From: CAMBDR01 sp046597185 | GTDB lineage: Bacteria > Pseudomonadota > Gammaproteobacteria > Burkholderiales > Burkholderiaceae_D | Reading direction: 5' to 3' | NCBI GenBank assembly: GCA_046597185.1 | Contig: JBKJLF010000481.1 | Span: forward strand, 1-22,460 | DNA length: 22,460 bases | In this document: piece after piece, positions 16,826 through 22,460 of the stretch | Layout of the letters: every line of letters starts with the position of its first letter | Numbering within the stretch: position 1 is the first letter of the stretch | The notes under the pieces: model-generated | The model's input: the letters and a program-made list of their open reading frames with translations, nothing else | Database searches by the model: none | What the model was told of the DNA's origin: nothing | Position numbers and translations under genes: made by a program

Positions 16826-18055
16826 ATGTCATCGTCCTCTTCCACCACCTTATTGCAATCCTTACCCCACGCTACGCTTGTGTGCGCCCTGGCTTTGAGC
16901 CTGGTCGCTTGTGGCGGCAACGATGCCAGCAGCAATACTAACAGCCCACTACGCACCCTCACGCGCCAGAGCCCGCTGGTGGTGGCGCACCGGGGTGCCG
17001 CCGGCTACTTGCCGGAAGAAACCTGGGAAGCCTATGTGCGGGCGATTGAATTGGGGGCCGATTTTATCGAACCGGATCTGGTTTCAACCAAAGATGGCGT
17101 TTTAATCGCGCGCCACGACCCGAATCTGGCGTATAGCACCGACATAGCCAATCACCCGGAATTTGCTCCGCGCAAAAAAACCGCACTGGTGGATGGAGAA
17201 AGCCAAAGCGGCTGGTTTGCCAGCGATTTTACCTTGTCCGAAATCAAAACCCTGGGTGGCATTTCAACCGATACCGAGCGCGCGCAGCAATTTAATGGCC
17301 TGTATAAAATCGTCACCCTGCAAGAAATTATCGACTTGGTGAAACTCAAAAGTGCCGACACCGGGCGTAGCATCGGCATTTACCCGGAAACCAAAAACCC
17401 CAGCTACCACCGCGCGCTGGGTTTGCCGTTGGAAGACAAACTGATCGCCACCATTCAAGCCGCAGGCTGGAATAGCAAAACTGCGCCGGTGATTGTGCAA
17501 TCGTTTGAACCGGGCAGCTTGAAATATATGCGCAGCAAGGGCTTGAACGTGCGCATGGTGCAATTGATTGATGCCGATGATGTCGATTTAAAAATCGGCC
17601 AACTGACTTACGCCGCGCCATATGACCGCCCGTATGACTGGTTTTTGGCGGGTGACACGCGCTTGTTTTCTTACATGGTAACGCCAGCGGGTTTGGCGGA
17701 AATTAAAACCTATGCCGACGGCATTGGCCCGTGGAAGCGCTACATTATCAGCGTAAAGGGCAAACTCGATGCCAATGGCGCTTTGCTGGATGTGAATGGC
17801 GATGGCAAAATCAATGATGCCGATACCAGCACCCTGCCCGCCAGCAACCTGATTGCCGATGCCCACCAAGCCGGCTTATTTGTGCATGCCTACACTTTCC
17901 GCAATGAAAAGCGCCGTTTGGCAGGCGATTACAGCGCCAACCCCAAGCAAGAATATATGCAATTTTACCGCCTCGGGCTGGATGGTTTGTTTAGTGACTT
18001 TGCTGATACCGCGCTAGCAGCGCGTAAAGATTATTTGCGGGAAGTTGGGCTGTAA
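16826..18055 (+). CDS. GlpQ-like glycerophosphodiester phosphodiesterase, lipoprotein
   Basis: Hydrolyses glycerophosphodiesters to glycerol-3-phosphate and an alcohol, expected in the periplasm. 409 residues from ATG 16826. The frame is open further upstream to 16670, but that stretch overlaps ybaK, whereas this ATG leads straight into a lipoprotein signal peptide with lipobox LVAC (Cys 29). Catalytic and metal-site residues of the GDPD fold are visible: HRGAAGYLPEET (His 55, Arg 56), IEPDL (Glu 82, Asp 84) and ARHD (His 97). ASDFTLSEIKTL is also typical of GlpQ. Residues 322-333 (DVNGDGKINDAD) form an EF-hand or dockerin-like calcium loop inside the barrel. A hairpin follows the stop codon. 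The enzymatic class is firm; lipid anchoring is predicted from the lipobox alone. Confidence 0.92.
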   Translation: MSSSSSTTLLQSLPHATLVCALALSLVACGGNDASSNTNSPLRTLTRQSPLVVAHRGAAGYLPEETWEAYVRAIELGADFIEPDLVSTKDGVLIARHDPNLAYSTDIANHPEFAPRKKTALVDGESQSGWFASDFTLSEIKTLGGISTDTERAQQFNGLYKIVTLQEIIDLVKLKSADTGRSIGIYPETKNPSYHRALGLPLEDKLIATIQAAGWNSKTAPVIVQSFEPGSLKYMRSKGLNVRMVQLIDADDVDLKIGQLTYAAPYDRPYDWFLAGDTRLFSYMVTPAGLAEIKTYADGIGPWKRYIISVKGKLDANGALLDVNGDGKINDADTSTLPASNLIADAHQAGLFVHAYTFRNEKRRLAGDYSANPKQEYMQFYRLGLDGLFSDFADTALAARKDYLREVGL

Positions 18056-18071
18056 GCGAGAAGTTGTGAAG

Positions 18072-18094
18072 CGAGCCGCAATACTGGCGGCTCG
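18072..18094 (+). terminator. Hairpin after the phosphodiesterase gene
   Basis: Perfect 8-bp inverted repeat CGAGCCGC / GCGGCTCG with a 7-base loop, 16 bases after the stop codon. There is no T-run afterwards, so it is a weak intrinsic terminator or an RNA-stabilising hairpin. Confidence 0.5.
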
Positions 18095-18198
18095 TGGCAC
18101 GGGAAATTCATTTACAATCATGAAGCGCGGAAAATTCGCCGATCAGACAACCCGGCAATGAATTGACCCAGGTTTTATTTATTGAAAACAGGAATCCC

Positions 18199-18744
18199 AT
18201 GTTACTCGATACCCCACTCTGCGATTTCGGCTGGAAAGCCCCCGATTTTACCCTGCAAGACCCCAACGGCAGCGTCGTCACCCTGTCGCTGCAACTTGGC
18301 GCGCCGGGCTTGTTGGTCATGTTTATTTGCAACCACTGCCCTTACGTCAAAGCCATTGCCCAGCGACTGGCACAAGACACCCGCACTCTGATGGATGAAG
18401 GGATCGAAGTCATTGCGGTGATGTCGAACGACTACCAAATCCGCCCCGAAGACTCGCCCGCCAACATGCAGCGCTTCGCTGCGCAGCACGGCTTCGCTTT
18501 TCCTTATTTGGTGGATGAAGATCAAAGCGTTGGGCGCGCTTATGGCGCGGTTTGCACGCCCGACTTTTTCGGCTTCAACCAGAATGGCGAACTGCAATAT
18601 CGTGGCCGCTTGGATGATGCGCGCATGGGTGAAGCCAGCAGGCGCACGCCCGAGCTGCTCAATGCGATGCGGCAGATTGCGCAAACCGGAAAGGGGCCGC
18701 AGCAACAGTTTGCCAGCATGGGTTGCTCGATTAAATGGCGTTAA
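18199..18744 (+). CDS. Thioredoxin-like redoxin (AhpC/TSA fold)
   Basis: Predicted cytoplasmic thiol-redox protein of 181 residues. It has a thioredoxin/AhpC fold with the CNHCPYVK motif (Cys 44 and Cys 47) after strand LLVMFI, then IEVIAVMSNDY and the cis-Pro region CTPDFFGF, which are typical of small redoxin-family proteins. Its partner and substrate are unknown. The frame can be read from TTG 18163, but ATG 18199 has AGGA seven bases upstream and starts at the usual family position. A possible -10, TACAAT, is at 18113-18118 without a clear -35. Its last 14 bases overlap the 3' end of the convergent immunity-like gene, which marks the boundary of the Rhs module. Confidence 0.88.
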   Translation: MLLDTPLCDFGWKAPDFTLQDPNGSVVTLSLQLGAPGLLVMFICNHCPYVKAIAQRLAQDTRTLMDEGIEVIAVMSNDYQIRPEDSPANMQRFAAQHGFAFPYLVDEDQSVGRAYGAVCTPDFFGFNQNGELQYRGRLDDARMGEASRRTPELLNAMRQIAQTGKGPQQQFASMGCSIKWR

Positions 18745-19273
18745 TCCTGTGCGCGGGGAATACCTCGAATTTCAGGTCATCGCGGTTCACGCCCGTGTCG
18801 AAATAACGACCCAGGCGCTCACTCAGAGCCGCATCACTCCAATGATTCGTCAATTCGACATTTTCGATGATTTCACGATCCGCAGGCAGGCGCAGATTCT
18901 GTTTGATGACTGGCGCTTTTGTGGCATCAATTTTCCTCGCCACTCCGACATCCACCCGCTTCCCACCCTTAAAAACGCATCCGCCGTGATAGTTAATATG
19001 TGCATCAATCCAAAGCGGAGAAAAAGGCAGGCTGCTGGGAATGACTGATTTTTCCTTGATCTTGCCGACAGCCAATTTTTTCGCGACACTAAAAGCATAA
19101 GCCTGAAACAACGGCTTGACGTTATTAAGATCGACGGACTTCCAAACACCGTCCTTGCTGGCGATGTCATAAAATCGCCCAGTTGGACTAACCAGCATTT
19201 GCCCGATGGTGTACAGATCATCCCGCAACTTGATGCTGACAAGGCCATTCTCTTTCCAAACAACACGCGCCAT
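18731..19273 (-). CDS. Imm26/HocA-family protein, distal copy, shortened C-terminus
   Basis: 180 residues, tandem paralogue of the next gene upstream; both start MAR.VW and share LRDDLYTIGQMLVSP, VDLNNVKPLFQAYA, KSVIPSSLPF, LPDREIIENVELTNHWSD-like and YFDT.VNRDDLKFE stretches. I recognise the family as the one named immunity 26/phosphotriesterase HocA. Placed directly after an Rhs toxin, its likely job is to neutralise that toxin in the cytoplasm (context inference). The C-terminus ends FPAHRINAI, whereas the paralogue continues LWADREKLRPLTRRL, so about 18 family residues are lost. The replacement tail is encoded by bases overlapping the end of the thioredoxin-like gene. Ribosome binding site AAGG lies about 9 bases from the ATG. 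It may be inactive or specific for another toxin. Confidence 0.72.
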   Translation of the reverse strand: MARVVWKENGLVSIKLRDDLYTIGQMLVSPTGRFYDIASKDGVWKSVDLNNVKPLFQAYAFSVAKKLAVGKIKEKSVIPSSLPFSPLWIDAHINYHGGCVFKGGKRVDVGVARKIDATKAPVIKQNLRLPADREIIENVELTNHWSDAALSERLGRYFDTGVNRDDLKFEVFPAHRINAI

Positions 19274-19279
19274 TTTTCA

Positions 19280-19864
19280 TTACCTTAATGGAATCGGAAG
19301 CCGCCTCGTCAATGGCCGCAACTTCTCCCGGTCAGCCCACAAGGCGGGAAATATCTCGAATTTAAGATCATCACGATTCACGCTCGTATCGAAGTAACGG
19401 CATAGGCGGTCACTCAAATCAAGATCGCTCCAATGATTCGTCAATTCGACATTCTCAATGATTTCACGATCCTCTGGCAGGCACAAATTCTGTTTGATAA
19501 CAGGCGCTTTCCAATCATCAATTTCCCCCGCCTCGCCGACATCCACCAGTTTCCCGCCCCGCCATAGAAAGCTGCCGTCATAGTTAGTATGCGGCTTTAT
19601 CCAGAGCGACGAAAAAGGCAGGCTGCTCGGGATAACTGATTTTTCCTTGATCTTGCCAATAGCCAATTTTCTCACTGCACTCAAAGCATAAGCCTGAAAC
19701 AGCGGTTTGACGTTATTAAGATCAACCGTTTTCCAAACTCCATCCTTGCTGGAGATGTCATAAAATCGCACCGTCGGGCTAACCAACATTTGCCCGATGG
19801 TGTACAAGTCATCCCGCAGCTTGATGTTAATCAGCCCATTTTTCTCCCAAACTATACGCGCCAT
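19280..19864 (-). CDS. Imm26/HocA-family protein, proximal copy, candidate immunity
   Basis: 194 residues, full-length family member with the C-terminal ADREKLRPLTRRLPIPLR tail intact. It begins 15 bases after the Rhs stop codon, with AAAGGA seven bases before the ATG, which is the classic position of the cognate immunity gene of a polymorphic toxin. It ends 6 bases before its paralogue. No signal peptide or membrane segment is seen, so it is cytoplasmic, as expected for protection against a nuclease. HocA, the family's named member, was described as an organophosphate hydrolase, but the placement here argues for immunity. The role is inferred; the family is recognised from memory of its conserved C-terminal motif. 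Confidence 0.78.
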   Translation of the reverse strand: MARIVWEKNGLINIKLRDDLYTIGQMLVSPTVRFYDISSKDGVWKTVDLNNVKPLFQAYALSAVRKLAIGKIKEKSVIPSSLPFSSLWIKPHTNYDGSFLWRGGKLVDVGEAGEIDDWKAPVIKQNLCLPEDREIIENVELTNHWSDLDLSDRLCRYFDTSVNRDDLKFEIFPALWADREKLRPLTRRLPIPLR

Positions 19865-19879
19865 TTCATAATCCTTTCG

Positions 19880-22387
19880 TTAGCAACTGCAAGCCGATCC
19901 CGCTCGATGCTTATCCGCAGCATCCAAATAAATATCTCTTCGCGCATTCCCCTCGCCCACCGGATTTTGCCTGTTTGCCGTACCTTTCAGACCACCAAGG
20001 TTCTCAAAAGTACGCTGCTCAAGCCCGCGAGCGACATCCTTCCCGCCTTGGCCATAACCACTGTATAGGATATCCGGCGCATTACCACCGAAGCGAGAGA
20101 AATCACCGCCGTAACGGTAGTTCAGAACATCGGCAGCGGTTTGATTGCCCTGCATGCTGGCGTACCCGACATACGGTTTCATGGTAACGGCGTCAATGCC
20201 TTGGTAAGTGATATGCGTCGCCGTCGCAGGATTACCCGCCAACCCCAACGGATCAATCCACCCACATGGATTCGGCGCGTACTGATACAGATTATTGCCG
20301 CCTTTTAGCCCAATCGGATCTTGCGACACAAACCGCCCAATGTCAGGGTCATAATACCTGAATCTGTTGTAGTAAAGCCCGCTCTCCACATCGAAATACT
20401 GCCCTTGGAACCGCAAAGCCTGCACCTGATTAATTGTCTGCGCTTCAGTTCCAACCTGCGGCATTTCCACTCCCAGCACATTGCCCCACGCCTTGTAGGT
20501 CGCGACCCAGTGCAAGTTGCCACCAGAATCAGTCAGTTCACGCGGCGTGCCAAGGTGGTCGGTGTGAAAATACAGCACCTGCGCGCTGTTTTTGGCCGGG
20601 TCGCTTGGCTGCGGCGGTGCGCCCGAATCAACCTGCGCCAGCGGCACGAATGAATTGCCCTCGTACAGATAAGTGCGGGTGTGGCTGCCGCGCGTCTCCG
20701 CAAGCAGGCGGTTGCCGTCCCACGTAAAATTTGTTTCGCCAAAGGCGTCGCGCTTCTGGATGCGGCGACCGAAGGGGTCGTATTTGTACACCGTGCGCTG
20801 CACCACCGGGTCGTCGTCTTGCGCGTTGCGTGTGACTTGTGACTGTTCCAGTTGGTGTTCGGCGTTCCAGTCCAGCTTGATGTGGGTATGGCTGCCAATC
20901 TTTTTGTCGGTCAGGTTGCCGTGCGCGTCATAGGCGTAGCGCTTGTCCTCGAACACCGTGATTTGGTTGTTTTCCAGCAGTCCGCCGCTGCCGCCAATCG
21001 ATTGGTCGATCAGGTTGTGCGCGAGGTCGAAGGCGAAGGTTTCGGACAGGTTCGGCTGGGCCGCCGACATGATACGGCCTATCGCGTCGTAGCCGTAGGT
21101 GGTGCGCCCGAATCGCTGGTCGGTCAGGGATGTCAGATTGCCGGTTTTGTCGTATTCGTACTGGCGGTTGATCACATTGCCGCTGTTGTTGCCGCCCGCC
21201 TGCGGCCCTGGCGCGTCGCCGATTGCCTGCAAAGTGCTGCGTTGTTGTGACAGATTGCCCACACTGCCCGCCCGCGCCGGGTCGAGCCGCGCCAGTTGCG
21301 CGCTCAGGCGGCCCACCGGGTCGTATTGGAACTGGCTTGTCAACGCGCCTTGGGTGTGGCTGGTTTCGCAGTGCTTGGCGTCGCGCTCCATGTCGCTCAC
21401 CGTTTCGCCGTCCAGACTGATCTGGTGCAGGTGGCCGGAGCCGTAGAACAGGTGTTGCAGCTTGCGACCGTCCGGCAGGATGGTTTGGATGCGGTTGCCG
21501 AGCGGGTCGTAGAGGTGGCGCAGCAGGCTGACCGATTCCCCGGTTGTGCTCTTTTCCGACAGGAGCTGGCCGATGGCGTCGTAGCGCAGTTGCACCGTGG
21601 CGTCATGGTTTGCTGCCTCGGTCAGGCGGCCCAACGCGTCGTATTGGTAGCGCGTTGTGTGCGGTGCCGTCGCGTCCGGGTTGCCGGTTGCCGTGATGGT
21701 TTTTTCAGCGAGGCGGCCTGCGGCGTCGCGTTGATATTTGGTTTCGATTGTGTTGTCGGCGGCATCGGCGGCGTTGGCCTGCCCCAGTTCCACTTTGGCC
21801 GTCGGCCTGCCCGCCGCGTCGTAGCGGTAGCGCGTGGTGCGGGTGTCGAAGCCGGTCTCTTGCACCAGACGGTCCAGCAAGTCGTAGTTGAACGCGTACA
21901 CCGCGCCGTTTTCGTTGACCAAATGCGCTAAACGTTTTGCGCCGTCGTAGTTGTATTCCAGCTTGCCGCCCAGCGCGTTGGTGCGCTCCCGCAGGCGGCC
22001 TTCCGCGTCCAGCGCGTAGGCGGTGCGTTTCCCGCCTGCGTCGGTGTGGCCGGTCAGGCGGCCCAGCGCGTCGTATTCGTAGGTTTCGCTGGCTCCGTCG
22101 GGGTAGCTGGCTGCTGTCAGCCGGCCTGCGGCGTCGTAGCGGTAGGCTGTGCTCTGGCCGGCGTTGTTGTAGGCCAGTTGCTTGGCCCCACCGCGCGCGT
22201 CGGTGATTTCGGTCGGCAGGCCGCGTGCGTCGTAACGGTAGTGCGTGCTTTGGCCCAGCGCGTCGGTGACGGTGGCCGGCTTGTCGAAGCGGTCGTCATA
22301 GGTGATGCGGGTGATTGCGCCGTCCGCCGTTTCGATCTTGGTCAGGCGGCTGCGGGCGACGTGGCCGCTAGCGAAGCCAGGATTCAC
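19880..22387 (-). CDS. Rhs/YD-repeat protein with C-terminal nuclease-like toxin, 5'-truncated
   Basis: 835 residues of an Rhs polymorphic toxin. Residues 1 to about 705 are YD repeats (YRYDAAGRLT-type) ending in the Rhs core signature YFHTDHLGTPRELTD, YYNRFRYYDPDIGRFVSQDPIGL and the cleavage-type boundary WIDPLGLAG. The last 117 residues (DNA 19883-20233) are variable and toxin-like: ITY (726-728), YVG (739-741), then ARGLEQR with Glu 790, NRQNPVG and RRDIYL. I read this as a GIY-YIG-like (URI-type) nuclease domain. The start shown is a GTG preceded by an in-frame stop four codons upstream. Full Rhs proteins are much longer and carry N-terminal delivery domains, so this looks like a displaced or truncated 3' cassette. 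The tail and the immunity genes look less GC-rich than the core. Delivery route is not visible. Confidence 0.82.
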   Translation of the reverse strand: MNPGFASGHVARSRLTKIETADGAITRITYDDRFDKPATVTDALGQSTHYRYDARGLPTEITDARGGAKQLAYNNAGQSTAYRYDAAGRLTAASYPDGASETYEYDALGRLTGHTDAGGKRTAYALDAEGRLRERTNALGGKLEYNYDGAKRLAHLVNENGAVYAFNYDLLDRLVQETGFDTRTTRYRYDAAGRPTAKVELGQANAADAADNTIETKYQRDAAGRLAEKTITATGNPDATAPHTTRYQYDALGRLTEAANHDATVQLRYDAIGQLLSEKSTTGESVSLLRHLYDPLGNRIQTILPDGRKLQHLFYGSGHLHQISLDGETVSDMERDAKHCETSHTQGALTSQFQYDPVGRLSAQLARLDPARAGSVGNLSQQRSTLQAIGDAPGPQAGGNNSGNVINRQYEYDKTGNLTSLTDQRFGRTTYGYDAIGRIMSAAQPNLSETFAFDLAHNLIDQSIGGSGGLLENNQITVFEDKRYAYDAHGNLTDKKIGSHTHIKLDWNAEHQLEQSQVTRNAQDDDPVVQRTVYKYDPFGRRIQKRDAFGETNFTWDGNRLLAETRGSHTRTYLYEGNSFVPLAQVDSGAPPQPSDPAKNSAQVLYFHTDHLGTPRELTDSGGNLHWVATYKAWGNVLGVEMPQVGTEAQTINQVQALRFQGQYFDVESGLYYNRFRYYDPDIGRFVSQDPIGLKGGNNLYQYAPNPCGWIDPLGLAGNPATATHITYQGIDAVTMKPYVGYASMQGNQTAADVLNYRYGGDFSRFGGNAPDILYSGYGQGGKDVARGLEQRTFENLGGLKGTANRQNPVGEGNARRDIYLDAADKHRAGSACSC

Positions 22388-22460
22388 AATCTTGAGTTAT
22401 TGAATCTGTATCAACAAGTGGATAGTTTGCCTGACGCATCGCAGCAAGCATTGGTGCTGG
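22388..22460 (+). other. Coding-like sequence at window edge beyond the Rhs break
   Basis: The minus-strand Rhs frame is closed here. On the plus strand, frame 2 reads ARIHNLELLNLYQQVDSL followed by PDASQQALVL, an amphipathic, leucine-rich helix pattern typical of real protein and reminiscent of C-terminal regions of small regulators. It stays open to the window edge. A minus-strand alternative frame is also open for 25 codons or more, so strand is uncertain. Confidence 0.25.

Noticed and set aside
18163..18198. TTG start for the thioredoxin-like gene
   Set aside because: ATG 18199 has AGGA at good spacing and gives the usual family N-terminus.
18515..19048. Plus-strand ORF running through the redoxin 3' end into the immunity gene
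   Set aside because: It is a frame shadow of one gene followed by antisense of another.
20852..21931. Long plus-strand ORFs opposite the Rhs gene
   Set aside because: They are antisense shadows of GC-rich YD repeats, with biased compositions and no domain.
1..22460. tRNA, rRNA, insertion sequence or response regulator genes
   Set aside because: None recognised on either strand; no transposase, terminal inverted repeats or receiver-domain motifs were seen.

Overview
The window looks like a Gram-negative, probably betaproteobacterial, chromosome segment of moderate GC. The evidence is the Sec signal peptides and lipobox, the style of the GlpQ-like lipoprotein phosphodiesterase and CNHCPYV thioredoxin-like protein, and the Rhs module. 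This assignment is inference from protein style; there is no rRNA or marker gene.

Region 1 (1-16220, all + strand) is an array of sensor kinases. A 5'-cut sensor histidine kinase (1-1653) has propeller, Y_Y_Y, membrane, coiled-coil and kinase segments. A collapsed relative follows (1739-3089), in which a propeller remnant is frameshifted against an ORF carrying a histidine kinase core of a different subfamily. Next is a very large Ser/Thr kinase - AAA ATPase - helical repeat - GAF - histidine kinase fusion (3191-8764). Its end is overlapped by a small unrecognised ORF (8745-9107). Two full-length propeller histidine kinases complete the array (9239-12685 and 12717-16220). Four of the five kinase cores are close relatives although they sit behind two unrelated sensor architectures, so the output module has been duplicated or exchanged inside the array. 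No receiver domain or response regulator is encoded here. The array is full of short tandem repeats (8, 9, 9, 12 and 21 bp), placed in linkers, surface loops or the signalling coiled coil.

Region 2 (16243-18744) is housekeeping. It holds a YbaK-type aminoacyl-tRNA deacylase on the minus strand, a divergent GlpQ-like glycerophosphodiester phosphodiesterase lipoprotein, and a thioredoxin-like protein.

Region 3 (18731-22460, minus strand) is a polymorphic-toxin module. It has an Rhs/YD-repeat protein with a 117-residue C-terminal domain that I read as a GIY-YIG-like nuclease toxin. Two tandem Imm26/HocA-family genes follow as candidate immunity genes. The distal immunity copy has lost the family's C-terminal tail exactly where it overlaps the 3' end of the thioredoxin-like gene. 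The Rhs ORF appears 5'-truncated near 22387, where other coding-like sequence begins.

The strongest candidates for something under-described are the kinase array, with its shared kinase core and variable-length linkers, and the Rhs toxin with its duplicated HocA/Imm26 partners.
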